From: Kiloniellaceae bacterium
GTDB lineage: Bacteria > Pseudomonadota > Alphaproteobacteria > Kiloniellales > Kiloniellaceae
DNA: 64,000 bases
Reading direction: 5' to 3'
NCBI GenBank assembly: GCA_021776195.1
Contig: JAJFGK010000060.1
Location: 124,001 to 188,000 of the forward strand
Positions 7,681 to 16,579 of this stretch are shown here, in pieces. Every line of letters begins with the position of its first letter. Position 1 is the stretch's first letter. The position numbers and the translations under genes were made by a program. Under the pieces are notes generated by a model. The model saw nothing but the letters and a program-made list of their open reading frames with translations. It was not told the DNA's origin and made no database searches.

Positions 7681-8961
7681 CCAATCCGTGAAGCGCCACC
7701 AGGCATAGACCGCCGCGGCGACGCTGGGGCCCAGGCGGCCGCCGGCGTAGTTGAGGCCGAAGGGCTCGAAAAGGCGGATTCGTTCGTCTTCGCCGGAAAT
7801 GGCGGCCGCGACCGCCTCGCCGCCGACCGTGGTGCTGCACATGCCGCTGCCGCCGAAGCCCTGGCAGTACCAGACGCCGGGTTCCAGCTGGCCGATCTGC
7901 GGCATCTTGTGGACCGCGTAGCCCATGGTGCCCGGCCAGGCCACGTCACCTCGGATGCCCGCCAGCTGCGGGTAGACCGCGACAAGATCGCCCAGCATGG
8001 TGGCCAGCAGAGCCCGGGGGTTGCTGTTCGACGAGACCCGACCGCCCCAGAGGATGCGGCCGTCCGGCAGCGGGCGGTAGTAGTCGCCGGCAAAGCGGGT
8101 GTCGCTGATGGCATAGGGCGCGCGGATCGCGGTCTCCAGCCGCTCGGGCGGGAGAGCCTCGGTCAGCATGACATAGGTCGCCACCGGCAGGGTGGCGCGG
8201 GCCAGGACGGGATGCAGACCGTCGATGTAGCCGCTGAGGCAAAAGACAATCTGATCCGCCCGCACCTGGCCTCTGGCGGTGCGCAGGACCTTGCTGTCGC
8301 CCGACAGGTCGAAGCCCGTGACCGCCGAGCCCTCGTGGATGATCGCGCCCTGGGTCTCGGCCGCGCGGGCGATGCCGAGGGCGAAGTTCAGCGAGTGCAG
8401 GGTGAAGCTGTCGGGGCTGAAGAGGGCCTCGTGGTAGCGTTTGGTGCGATAGATATCGCGCACCTTTTCCACCGGCCAGAGATCGCGCTGTTCGCCGAAG
8501 ACCCGCGCCAGCCATTCGGCCTCTTCGCCGAATCGGTCCGCCGCGCCGAACCAGGAAACGCTCAGCTTGCCCTCGGCCATGGGCCCGCAGTCGATCGCAT
8601 ACTGTTCGATGCGCTGGCGAATCAGCGCCAGGGCATCGCGGCTCAGGTCGTTCAGTTCCCGGGCCTGGGTCTCGCCGACCAGACGGACCATCTTGCCCCG
8701 GCCCGCCGCATAGCCGCTGCCGACCATGCCGCCGTTGCGCCCGGAGGCGCCCCAGGCCAGCCGGTTGGCCTCCAGCAGCACGACTTTGCGGCCCCGCTCG
8801 GCCAGGCCCAGGGCGGTGGCCAGGCCGGCCATGCCGCCGCCGATCACGCAGACTTCGGTCTCGATCGCGCTCTCGAGGGCCGGCCGCTCCTGACCCTGGG
8901 CGATGGAGCGGCTGTAGTAGCTGTCGACATGGTCCCGGCCCGTCGCCGTGGGTCCGGTCAT
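7657..8961 (-). CDS. FAD-dependent amine/amino-acid oxidoreductase (DadA/PuuB-like)
   Basis: A 434-residue DAO-superfamily flavoenzyme. The dinucleotide motif VIGGGMAGLATALGLAERG is near residue 39, followed by the ASGRNGGMVGSGY signature of gamma-glutamylputrescine and D-amino-acid oxidases, and a C-terminal FAD contact GFGGSGMCST. The likely reaction is oxidative deamination of an amine or imino acid. Its ATG overlaps the purN stop by four bases (ATGA), so it is translated with purM-purN. Substrate and link to purine synthesis are unknown. Confidence 0.88.
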   Translation of the reverse strand: MTGPTATGRDHVDSYYSRSIAQGQERPALESAIETEVCVIGGGMAGLATALGLAERGRKVVLLEANRLAWGASGRNGGMVGSGYAAGRGKMVRLVGETQARELNDLSRDALALIRQRIEQYAIDCGPMAEGKLSVSWFGAADRFGEEAEWLARVFGEQRDLWPVEKVRDIYRTKRYHEALFSPDSFTLHSLNFALGIARAAETQGAIIHEGSAVTGFDLSGDSKVLRTARGQVRADQIVFCLSGYIDGLHPVLARATLPVATYVMLTEALPPERLETAIRAPYAISDTRFAGDYYRPLPDGRILWGGRVSSNSNPRALLATMLGDLVAVYPQLAGIRGDVAWPGTMGYAVHKMPQIGQLEPGVWYCQGFGGSGMCSTTVGGEAVAAAISGEDERIRLFEPFGLNYAGGRLGPSVAAAVYAWWRFTDWLRAARAT

Positions 8962-9665
8962 GGCGACAGTCCATCGGCGGGATTGATGAGCAGTGCCCCG
9001 GCCTCCTCTTGGCCGTCTATCACGGCACGCTCGCCCTCGACCCGGACCCGGCCCCCGGCCAGAAGCTTGAGGCAGTGGGGATAGAGCCGGTGCTCGACGG
9101 CCAGGACCCGCGCCGCCAGGCTTTCCGGGTCGTCGCCGGTCAGGACCGGGACCGCCGCCTGGCCGATCAGCGGGCCGCTGTCCATCTCCAAGCGCACGAA
9201 ATGGACCGAGCAGCCATGCAGCCTCACCCCCGCTTCGAGGGCCCGGGCATGGGTGTCGAGGCCCGGAAAGAGCGGCAGCAGGGAAGGGTGGATGTTGATC
9301 ATCCGGTCACGCCAGTGTTCGACGAAGGGCCGGGTCAGCAGGCGCATGTAGCCGGCCAGGGCGACGAGTTCCACCCCCGCCGCCTCCAGCGCCGCGGTTA
9401 TGGCGCCATCGAGTGCCTCGCCCGAAGCGAAGTCCCGGCGCGCCAGGGCCAGGGTGTCGATGCCGGCCTCCCCCGCCCGGTCAAGGCCCCGGGCATCGGC
9501 CCTGCTGGAGACCACCAGGACGATTTCAGCGGGGTAGGCGGGATCGCCTTGCGCCTCGATCAGGGCCTGGAGATTGCTGCCGCGGCCCGAGATCAGCACG
9601 GCGACGCGCTTGCGGGGCGGGGCGCTCCTTATCATCGCCCGCTGGGTCATCGCCCGCCGGGTCAT
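8958..9665 (-). CDS. purN: Phosphoribosylglycinamide formyltransferase
   Basis: A 235-residue GAR transformylase using 10-formyl-tetrahydrofolate, the third step of purine synthesis. VLISGRGSNLQAL, the catalytic INIHPSLLPLFPG (Asn and His), HGCSVHFV and the GPLIGQAAVPV region with its aspartate just before are all visible. The ATG overlaps the purM stop (TGATG). The start region is a 15-base near-tandem repeat that gives in-frame ATGs at codons 1, 6 and 11, so the true initiator is uncertain by up to ten residues. The family homology begins only near codon 19. Confidence 0.96.
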   Translation of the reverse strand: MTRRAMTQRAMIRSAPPRKRVAVLISGRGSNLQALIEAQGDPAYPAEIVLVVSSRADARGLDRAGEAGIDTLALARRDFASGEALDGAITAALEAAGVELVALAGYMRLLTRPFVEHWRDRMINIHPSLLPLFPGLDTHARALEAGVRLHGCSVHFVRLEMDSGPLIGQAAVPVLTGDDPESLAARVLAVEHRLYPHCLKLLAGGRVRVEGERAVIDGQEEAGALLINPADGLSP

Positions 9666-10738
9666 CACCCGCCGGCCAGCCGGACCACCGGCGCGCCCGC
9701 GGGCAACTCGTCGACCTCGCCGATGACAAAGACCGTCTCGCCGGCGTCCCGCAGCATCGATTCGGCGCGCGCCTGGTCCGCCGCCGCGACCACCAGGGCC
9801 ATGCCGATGCCGCAGTTGAAGGTGCGCAGCATTTCCCGTTCGGCGACGCCGCCCTCGCGGGCCAGCCAGTCGAAGACCGGCGGCCGCGGCCAGGCGCCGA
9901 CATCGATGCGCGCGCCGAGATTGCTCGGCAGGACCCGCGGGAGGTTCTCCAGCAGGCCGCCGCCGGTGATATGGGCCAGCGCCTTGACCTCGCCGGCGCG
10001 GATCGCGGCCAGGCAGGACCGGACATAGATTCGGGTCGGGGTCAGCAGGGCCTCGGCCAGGCTGCGGCCGGCCTCGAAGGGGGCCGGCGCGTCGTAGGCC
10101 AGGCCCTGCAGCTCGACCACCCGGCGCACCAGGGAAAAGCCGTTGGAATGAAGGCCGCTGGAGGCCAGGCCCAGGACCTTGTCGCCGGCCTGCACCGTGG
10201 CGCCGGTCAGCAGGCCATCGCGCTCGACCGCGCCCATGGCGAAGCCGGCAAGATCGTAGTCGCCCTCGCTGTACATGCCGGGCATTTCCGCCGTCTCGCC
10301 GCCGACCAGGGCGCAACCGGCCTGGCGGCAGCCTTCGGCGATGCCCGCGACGATCGCGGCGCCGGCGGCGACCTCCAGTTTGCCCGTGGCGTAGTAGTCG
10401 AGGAACAGCAAGGGCTCGGCGCCCTGGACGATCAGGTCGTTGACGCACATGGCCACCAGATCGATTCCGACGCCGTCGTGGCGGCCGGCCAGGATGGCCA
10501 CCTTCAGCTTGGTGCCGACACCGTCGGTCGCGGCCACCAGAAGAGGGTCGGTGAAGCCTGCCGCCTTCAGGTCGAAGAGCCCGCCGAAGCCGCCCAGGGC
10601 CCCGTCGGCGCCGGGGCGCGCGGTGGCCGCGGCGAGCGGCTTGATCGCCTGGACCAGGGCGTCGCCAGCGTCGATATCCACGCCGGCGTTGCGGTAGCTC
10701 AGTTCGTTGTGCCTTGTGATCGATGCCTCCCGCGACAT
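9665..10738 (-). CDS. purM: Phosphoribosylformylglycinamidine cyclo-ligase
   Basis: A 357-residue AIR synthetase, the fifth step of purine synthesis, ATP-dependent. It starts near [12 protein letters not shown], carries [12 protein letters not shown], the [23 protein letters not shown] block, [11 protein letters not shown] and [12 protein letters not shown]. The ATG at 10738 is preferred over a longer open frame because the family begins here. It heads purM-purN-oxidoreductase, all overlapping, and is divergent from the DUF2066 gene with only 57 bases between, so the two promoters must overlap. Confidence 0.97.
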   Translation of the reverse strand: MSREASITRHNELSYRNAGVDIDAGDALVQAIKPLAAATARPGADGALGGFGGLFDLKAAGFTDPLLVAATDGVGTKLKVAILAGRHDGVGIDLVAMCVNDLIVQGAEPLLFLDYYATGKLEVAAGAAIVAGIAEGCRQAGCALVGGETAEMPGMYSEGDYDLAGFAMGAVERDGLLTGATVQAGDKVLGLASSGLHSNGFSLVRRVVELQGLAYDAPAPFEAGRSLAEALLTPTRIYVRSCLAAIRAGEVKALAHITGGGLLENLPRVLPSNLGARIDVGAWPRPPVFDWLAREGGVAEREMLRTFNCGIGMALVVAAADQARAESMLRDAGETVFVIGEVDELPAGAPVVRLAGG

Positions 10739-10795
10739 AGACTGCCGACGGACTTTCGCGGAGCCCGCACCATAGTCAATCCGAAAGCCTTTGCA

Positions 10796-11953
10796 ATGCG
10801 TTCGACTGTTTTTGGACCCCTGTTCGGGGCCCTCTGTCTGGTTCTCGTCCTGGCGCCGTCGGCGGTCGAGGCCGGGGAGGAAGTATTTGCCGTCGACGGC
10901 GTGGCGGTCGACGAAAGCGCCGATTCGGCGGTCGCCGCGCGGGAGACCGCGATTGCCGCTGGCCACCGGCTGGCGGTTCGGCGTCTGGTCGAAAAGCTGG
11001 TGCCGGTGAGCCAATGGCAACTGGTGCTCGGATCGTCTCTGACGCTCCAGCAGATCTATCCCCTGGTTTCGGATTTCGCCGTCGCCAACGAGCGGACCTC
11101 CGACGTTCGCTATCTGGCCGACCTGTCCTTTCGCTTCCATGCCGATTCCGTGCGCGATCTGTTCCGCGGCCGGGGCGTTTCCTTCGCGGTGACGCGCAGC
11201 AAGCCGGTTCTGGTGGTTCCGGTGCTGGGCGCGGCCGAGGAAGCACGGCTCTGGCAGGACAATTCATGGTATCTCCGCTGGGCCAGCTATGACCTGGACC
11301 GGGGTCTGGTGCCGCTGTTCGTGCCGCTTGGCGATCTGGGCGATGTCTCCGCGGTCGACGCCGCCGCGGCGCTGGCGGGCGACTCCCAGCGCCTCGGCGC
11401 CTTGGCGGGACGCTATGGTGCCGACGAGGTGCTGGTCGCCCAGGCGGTCTTGAGCGAGGCGGCGGAAGGCGGCGGCCGGTTGGAAGTCAACGCGCTGCAG
11501 ATCTCGGCGCTCGATCAGGGCGCCTTCGTCACCAGTTACGACTTCTTGCCAGGCGAGCCGCCCGAGGCAGTCATGGACCGCGCGATCGCCGCGCTCGACC
11601 AGCAGATTCAGGAGCGCTGGAAACAAGGTAACCTGCTCCAGGCCGGCGACGAGCGGTCGATCCAGGCACTGGTCGATACACGCCAGCTGCAGGACTGGCT
11701 GGAGCTGCGCCGCCGCCTGGCCAAGGTCACGACTGTCGAACGAGTCGAGGTTCTCAGTCTCTCCAGGGTCACCAGCGAGGTACAGCTCGGCTTTGTCGGC
11801 ACCGAGTACCAGCTCACGACGGCACTGGCGCAGCAGGATCTGTTCCTGGCCTTGAACGCCAACAGCGAATGGGAACTGGGCCTGGCCGAGAATTTCGCCA
11901 GCGGCGCCCAAGGGGGCCAGCCGCAACCCGGGACCAGCGAGCTGTCTCAGTGA
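10796..11953 (+). CDS. Exported DUF2066 protein
   Basis: A 385-residue protein with a signal peptide ([17 protein letters not shown], cleavage near residue 25). The body matches the DUF2066 family: [36 protein letters not shown], then a repeat of strand-rich segments and a DWLELRRRL helix. In alphaproteobacteria this gene commonly sits upstream of a PerM-like permease and hda, as here. Probably periplasmic; function unknown. The ATG at 10796 is the only sensible start, directly before the signal peptide. Confidence 0.85.
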   Translation: MRSTVFGPLFGALCLVLVLAPSAVEAGEEVFAVDGVAVDESADSAVAARETAIAAGHRLAVRRLVEKLVPVSQWQLVLGSSLTLQQIYPLVSDFAVANERTSDVRYLADLSFRFHADSVRDLFRGRGVSFAVTRSKPVLVVPVLGAAEEARLWQDNSWYLRWASYDLDRGLVPLFVPLGDLGDVSAVDAAAALAGDSQRLGALAGRYGADEVLVAQAVLSEAAEGGGRLEVNALQISALDQGAFVTSYDFLPGEPPEAVMDRAIAALDQQIQERWKQGNLLQAGDERSIQALVDTRQLQDWLELRRRLAKVTTVERVEVLSLSRVTSEVQLGFVGTEYQLTTALAQQDLFLALNANSEWELGLAENFASGAQGGQPQPGTSELSQ

Positions 11954-12006
11954 CGAAACGGCAGGCGGACGCAGCAACCGGCGAGAAGCCGGAAAGGGGC
12001 CAATAG

Positions 12007-13113
12007 ATGCTGGCTGAAAAGCAGATCCGGTTTTGGGTCGTCGGCTTCCTGCTCTTTGCCTTGGCGCTTTACTTCCTGCGCGGCGTGCTGCTGCCCTTCG
12101 TGCTCGGCATGGCCATCGCCTATCTACTGGACCCGCTCTGCGATCGTCTCGAGGCACTGAAGGTCCGCCGCTGGCTGGGCACAACCGTGACCATGGTCGG
12201 CTTCTTTCTGGCCTGCCTTTTGGTATTCATGCTCTTGGTGCCGGTCTTCGTGGCCCAGGTCGGCGACCTTCTGGAGCGCGCGCCCAGTTACATCGCCCAG
12301 GCCAAGGGTGCGTTGGAGCGGCTCTTGATCTTCGTCGAGGCCCGGGCCGATGCCGCCTTGATGGCCAAGGTGGAAGAGGCGCTCAAGGGCCTGTCGGATG
12401 ATCTGGTGGGCTGGATCACCAAGGCCCTGCGCGGTGTCTTGTCGCGCGGCGCGGCCCTGGTCGACTTCCTGTCCTTGATCGTCATCACCCCGGTCGTGGC
12501 CTTCTATCTGCTGCGCGACTGGGACAAGATCAACGCCACCGTGGACGGCTGGCTGCCGCGGCGGCACCTCAAGGTGTTGCGCCAACTGGCCGCCGAGGTG
12601 GACCAAACCCTGTCGGGCTTCATCCGGGGCCAGGGCACGGTTTGCCTTCTGCTCGGCGCCTTCTATGCCGTCGGGCTGACCGTTGCGGGGCTGGAGTTCG
12701 GCCTGGTGGTCGGGCTGGTCTCGGGGATTTTGACCTTCATACCCTATGCCGGTTCGATTTTCGGTCTGGTCCTCTCCGTCGGCCTGGCCCTGACCCAGTT
12801 CGACAGCCTGACCCGGGTCGCGGTGGTGGCGGTTATCTTCGTCGTCGGTCAGCTGCTGGAAGGTAACGTCCTGACGCCCAAACTGGTGGGCGACAAGGTC
12901 GGCCTTCATCCGGTCTGGATCATCTTCGCCTTGCTGGCCGGCGGTGCGCTCTTCGGCTTTGTCGGTATCTTGATCGCCGTGCCCTTGGCCGCCGTGATCG
13001 GCGTCGGGGTGCGCTTCGGCCTGGAGAACTATCTCGCATCCCATTACTACGACGACAGCGGTCTCAAGGCCGGCGACGCTTCCGGCACTGCCGAAAAGGA
13101 TGAAGGTGGGTGA
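12007..13113 (+). CDS. AI-2E family (PerM-like) membrane transporter
   Basis: A 368-residue inner-membrane protein with about seven to eight hydrophobic spans: two at the N-terminus, a soluble helical middle (residues ~75-140), then the conserved block from ITPVVAFYLLRDWD through GLVSGILTFIPYAGS and LTPKLVGDKVGLHPVWIIFALLAGGALFGFVGILIAVP. These signatures define the AI-2E/PerM family; members export diverse substrates, so no substrate is implied. A GAAAGGGG ribosome site lies upstream. The stop overlaps the hda start by four bases. Confidence 0.92.
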   Translation: MLAEKQIRFWVVGFLLFALALYFLRGVLLPFVLGMAIAYLLDPLCDRLEALKVRRWLGTTVTMVGFFLACLLVFMLLVPVFVAQVGDLLERAPSYIAQAKGALERLLIFVEARADAALMAKVEEALKGLSDDLVGWITKALRGVLSRGAALVDFLSLIVITPVVAFYLLRDWDKINATVDGWLPRRHLKVLRQLAAEVDQTLSGFIRGQGTVCLLLGAFYAVGLTVAGLEFGLVVGLVSGILTFIPYAGSIFGLVLSVGLALTQFDSLTRVAVVAVIFVVGQLLEGNVLTPKLVGDKVGLHPVWIIFALLAGGALFGFVGILIAVPLAAVIGVGVRFGLENYLASHYYDDSGLKAGDASGTAEKDEGG

Positions 13114-13829
13114 GCGCCAAGGCCCAACTCGCCCTGAACCTTGAATTCCGGCCCGCGCTCGCGCGTGACGATTTTCTGGTCGCCGAGACCAATGCCGAGG
13201 CGGTGGCCTGGATCGACCGCGCGGCGCTGGACGCTGGAGCCTGGTCCGACGGGCGCCTGGCGATCTTCGGCCCGGCCGGCAGCGGCAAGACCCATCTGAC
13301 TCAAGTCTGGCGGGCGGAAAGCGGCGCGGTCGAAATCAGCCCCGAGGCGATTCTAACGCAGGAACCCGGCCGCCTGCTGGAGGGCGTCGGCGCGCTGGTG
13401 CTCGAAGACGCGGCCAGCCTGGCGGCGGATGGTGCCATCGGCGCCGAGGCCTTGCTGCACTTCCTCAACGATGCCCGCGAACGCGGCTGCAGTCTGCTCT
13501 TGACCGGGCGCGAGCCGCCGGCCCGCTGGACCTGTCCGCTCCCGGACCTGGCTTCGCGCCTGGCGGCGGTCCAGGCCGTGGCACTGGGGCCGCCCGACGA
13601 GGACCTGCTGGCCGTGGTCATGGTAAAGCTCTTCGCCGACCGCCGGCTTGACGTCGCACCGGAGGTCATCGGGTATCTCCTGCCGCGGCTCGAGCGTTCC
13701 TTTGCCGCGGTCCAGCGTATCGTGCGCCTGCTCGACCTGGCGGCCCTGTCGCGGCGTCAGACCATCACAGTGCCGCTGGCCCGCCGGGTGCTGCGCGAGG
13801 ACGCGGCAGGCATCGCACAGAGTCACTAA
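13110..13829 (+). CDS. hdaA: Hda-type DnaA regulatory inactivator homologue
   Basis: A 239-residue DnaA-like AAA+ protein without the DNA-binding domain IV. It has the N-terminal clamp-type segment QLALNLEF (beta-clamp binding), Walker A GPAGSGKTHL, a Walker B-like LVLEDA and the sensor-1 region LLLTGREPPARW. Hda with the loaded DNA polymerase clamp stimulates ATP hydrolysis by DnaA and prevents re-initiation. The start is GTG, overlapping the permease stop as GTGA, so the two genes are co-translated. Confidence 0.9.
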   Translation: MSAKAQLALNLEFRPALARDDFLVAETNAEAVAWIDRAALDAGAWSDGRLAIFGPAGSGKTHLTQVWRAESGAVEISPEAILTQEPGRLLEGVGALVLEDAASLAADGAIGAEALLHFLNDARERGCSLLLTGREPPARWTCPLPDLASRLAAVQAVALGPPDEDLLAVVMVKLFADRRLDVAPEVIGYLLPRLERSFAAVQRIVRLLDLAALSRRQTITVPLARRVLREDAAGIAQSH

Positions 13830-13899
13830 TGGCGAGTGTGAGTTCAGGATCAATCAAGAGACCCAAGATCGGCCGGAGACAGAGCAGAGGAGAAGCGAG

Positions 13900-14679
13900 A
13901 TGGATTTGGGACTTTCGGGCCGCAAGGCGATTGTCTGCGCCGCCAGCAAGGGCCTGGGCCGGGCCTGTGCGATGCAGCTTGCCCACGAGGGCGTGGCCGT
14001 CACCATCATGGCGCGCACGGCCGAAACCCTGGAGGCGACCGCGGCCGAGATTCGCGCCGAGACCGGTGCGACGGTGACCGCCATTGCCGGTGATATCGGT
14101 TCTCCCGAAGGCAGGGCCGCCATGCTGGAGGCCTGTCCGGCCCCTGACATTCTGATCAACAACAACGGCGGGCCGCCGCCGGGCGACTTTCACGATTGGA
14201 CCCGGGACGACTGGATCAAGGCACTGGACGGCAACATGCTGACGCCGATCGAGCTGATCAAGGCGACGGTCGACGGCATGATCGACCGCGGCTTCGGGCG
14301 TATCGTCAACATCACCTCGGCGGCGGTGAAATCGCCGATCGATATCCTGGGCCTGTCCAACGGCGCGCGCGCCGGGCTGACCGGCTTTGTCGCCGGGATT
14401 GCCCGCAAGACCGTGCGTCACAACGTGACCATCAACAACCTGCTGCCCGGGCCCTTCGATACCGACCGCCTGCGCGGCAACATGATCGCCACCTCGGAGA
14501 AGACCGGCCGACCCTATCAGGATCTCTATGACGAGCGGGCCGCGGCCAACCCGGCCGGCCGTTTCGGCGATCCGGAGGAGTTCGGTCAAGCCTGCGCCTT
14601 TCTCTGCAGCGCCAGGGCCGGCTTCATAACGGGCCAGAACCTGCTCCTCGACGGCGGCGATTTCCGCTCCACCTTCTAG
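13900..14679 (+). CDS. Atypical SDR-family oxidoreductase lacking the catalytic tyrosine
   Basis: About 259 residues starting at ATG 13900 after an AGAGGAGAAGCGAG site. Rossmann motif CAASKGLGRA replaces the usual TGxxxGIG; NNNGGPPPGDF replaces NNAG; serines are present in NITSAAV, but the Tyr-x-x-x-Lys segment reads GLSNGARAGLTGF, with no tyrosine and no lysine. This matches a known SDR subgroup with NNxGGPPPG and LSNxxRxGL. The C-terminus FITGQNLLLDGG is normal. Catalysis, if any, must differ from classical SDRs. Confidence 0.85.
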   Translation: MDLGLSGRKAIVCAASKGLGRACAMQLAHEGVAVTIMARTAETLEATAAEIRAETGATVTAIAGDIGSPEGRAAMLEACPAPDILINNNGGPPPGDFHDWTRDDWIKALDGNMLTPIELIKATVDGMIDRGFGRIVNITSAAVKSPIDILGLSNGARAGLTGFVAGIARKTVRHNVTINNLLPGPFDTDRLRGNMIATSEKTGRPYQDLYDERAAANPAGRFGDPEEFGQACAFLCSARAGFITGQNLLLDGGDFRSTF

Positions 14680-14688
14680 CCGCGCCGC

Positions 14689-15219
14689 CTAGCCCAGGGA
14701 CAGGTCGGTCTCGGTGAAGAAGTGACGCAGGCTGGCCCGGGTGGCGGTGGCCTCGGACCAGTCCGCGATGGGAAGGTTGAGGACCGCGAGATTGCAGGGC
14801 CGAAAGCCTTGGGTCAGGCGCCGCTCTGTCGACGAATCCGGCAGGTCTCCGATGAGCTGGCGGACCAGCGCGGTGACCGAGGGATTGTGGGCGATCAGAA
14901 GCAGGCGTTCGCTTGGCTCCGGGAAGCCGGCGATGCTGGCCAGATAGCCGTCCGGACCGCCGCTGTAGAGGCTGTCGTCGTAGAGGACGGGAGTTCCCGC
15001 CGCCGCGCTGTCAGCCAGGTCCTGCCAGGTCTCGCGGGCGCGCAGGGCGCCGGAGCAAAGGACCGCATCGGGCATCATACCGCGGCGCTGGAGCAGGCCG
15101 CCCAGCGCCTTGGCGGTTCGGCGTCCGCGCGGGGTCAAGCCGCGTTCGAAATCCTGCCCGCCCGGCGGGCGGCCGCCGGCCTCGGCATGGCGCAGGATCA
15201 TCAGTTGCTTTTCGGCCAC
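14689..15219 (-). CDS. sixA: SixA-type phosphohistidine phosphatase
   Basis: A 176-residue histidine-phosphatase family protein. The phospho-acceptor histidine is in LMILRHAEA near the N-terminus, RRTAKALGG and CSGALRARETW supply the conserved arginine contacts, and the second histidine is in LLIAHNPSV. SixA proteins remove phosphate from histidine on phosphotransfer proteins. The start is GTG with GAGG upstream. It converges with the SDR gene (9-base gap) and lies downstream of rnd. Confidence 0.9.
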   Translation of the reverse strand: MAEKQLMILRHAEAGGRPPGGQDFERGLTPRGRRTAKALGGLLQRRGMMPDAVLCSGALRARETWQDLADSAAAGTPVLYDDSLYSGGPDGYLASIAGFPEPSERLLLIAHNPSVTALVRQLIGDLPDSSTERRLTQGFRPCNLAVLNLPIADWSEATATRASLRHFFTETDLSLG

Positions 15220-15275
15220 GCCGCTGCCTCGATCTCAGTTGCCGGGGTGGATCCCGTCCAATCCGCTGCTCGGTG

Positions 15276-16430
15276 CTAACCCTCTAGCGGGACCTCGACG
15301 ATTTTGTTCTTTATGATGGCGAGCGCAAGGCCGCCGTTCTTCAATCGCAAGGCCTCTTCGCCGAAGAGCTTGCGGCGCCAGCCTTTCAGGGCCGGCACGT
15401 CGGCCTGGTCATTGGCGGCGATCGATTCCAGATCCTCGCCGTTGGCGACCAGCTTCTGAGCGACGCCCTCGTTCTGGCATTTGCCCTTCAAGAGCACGCG
15501 CAGCAGGTCGATCACCGGGCCAAGGTCGCCGGTCTGATCCTTTTTCTCCGGCAGGTCCGGCCGCTGGTCGGGCGGCAGCGCCTTGGCCCGCTGGATGGCC
15601 TCGAGAATGCCCTGGCCATGCCGGGAGGAGGCGGTCTCTTTGCGAAAGCCGCGGGTCCGGGACAGGGCTTCTTCGGTTTCCGGCCGACGGGCGGCGATAT
15701 CGAGCAGCTGTTCGTCGCGCAATACGCGGTTGCGCGGGACGTCGCGGCGCTGCGCTTCCCGGTCACGCCAGGCGGCCAACTCCCGCGCGGTGGCCAGCAG
15801 CAGCCGGTCGCGCGAACGGATCTTCAAGCGGCGCCAGCTCTCCTCGGGATCGGTGCGGTAGGTGCCCTCCGCGGTCAGCCAGGCCATCTCCTCCTCGATC
15901 CAGTCTCTGCGGCCGTTCTTGTCGAGCATGTCGCACAGCACTTTGTAGACATCGCGCAGATGGGTGACGTCGCCCAGCGCGTAGTCGACCTGCGCATCGC
16001 TCAGCGGCCGCCGCGCCCAATCGGTAAAGCGCGATCCCTTGTCGATCGACGCGCCGGTCGTCTTGCGCACCAGCGTGTCGTAGCCGACCGACTCGCCGAA
16101 CCCGCAGACCATGGCGGCGATCTGGGTGTCGAACACCGGCGCCGGCAGGCGGTTGTTAAGTTGATAGAAAATTTCCAGATCCTGACGGCCTGAGTGAAGG
16201 ACCTTGACCATATTGGGGTCGTCGAACAGTGCCGTCACCGGCGCCAGCTCGAGCCCCGGTGCCAAGGGATCGATGGTGGCCGCGTCCTCGGGCCCGGCAA
16301 TCTGCAACAGGCAGAGTTTGGGCCAATAGGTGTTGTCGCGCAAAAACTCGGTGTCGACCGTGATGGCCGGAACCCCCTTGAGCTTTTCGCAGAAAGCCGC
16401 GAGGGCTTCATTGTCTGTAATTGGTGTCAT
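15276..16430 (-). CDS. rnd: Ribonuclease D
   Basis: A 384-residue 3'-5' exoribonuclease of the DEDDy class acting on tRNA precursors and structured RNA. The acidic residues are seen in [10 protein letters not shown] (Asp, Glu), [11 protein letters not shown] (Asp) and [11 protein letters not shown] (Tyr-x3-Asp). An HRDC domain follows (about residues 205-290), with a second HRDC-like segment to the end. ATG start at 16430, divergent from aspS. Confidence 0.96.
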   Translation of the reverse strand: MTPITDNEALAAFCEKLKGVPAITVDTEFLRDNTYWPKLCLLQIAGPEDAATIDPLAPGLELAPVTALFDDPNMVKVLHSGRQDLEIFYQLNNRLPAPVFDTQIAAMVCGFGESVGYDTLVRKTTGASIDKGSRFTDWARRPLSDAQVDYALGDVTHLRDVYKVLCDMLDKNGRRDWIEEEMAWLTAEGTYRTDPEESWRRLKIRSRDRLLLATARELAAWRDREAQRRDVPRNRVLRDEQLLDIAARRPETEEALSRTRGFRKETASSRHGQGILEAIQRAKALPPDQRPDLPEKKDQTGDLGPVIDLLRVLLKGKCQNEGVAQKLVANGEDLESIAANDQADVPALKGWRRKLFGEEALRLKNGGLALAIIKNKIVEVPLEG

Positions 16431-16579
16431 GGCGCTCTGCTATAGCGGGACTGCTTGGCCAGGGCAATGCTCCGCGCGCCAAGCCCCGCGCGGTTCCCTC
16501 CAGACTTGACAAATCAAGGCACGCGGGGCCTTGTCTCGCCGCCCTTTTCCAAACGATCCGTTTACCTCGGGAATCCGCC

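Noticed and set aside
10739..11140. N-terminal extension of purM
   Set aside because: It runs through the divergent DUF2066 gene's signal peptide region in another frame; PurM homology begins at the ATG at 10738.
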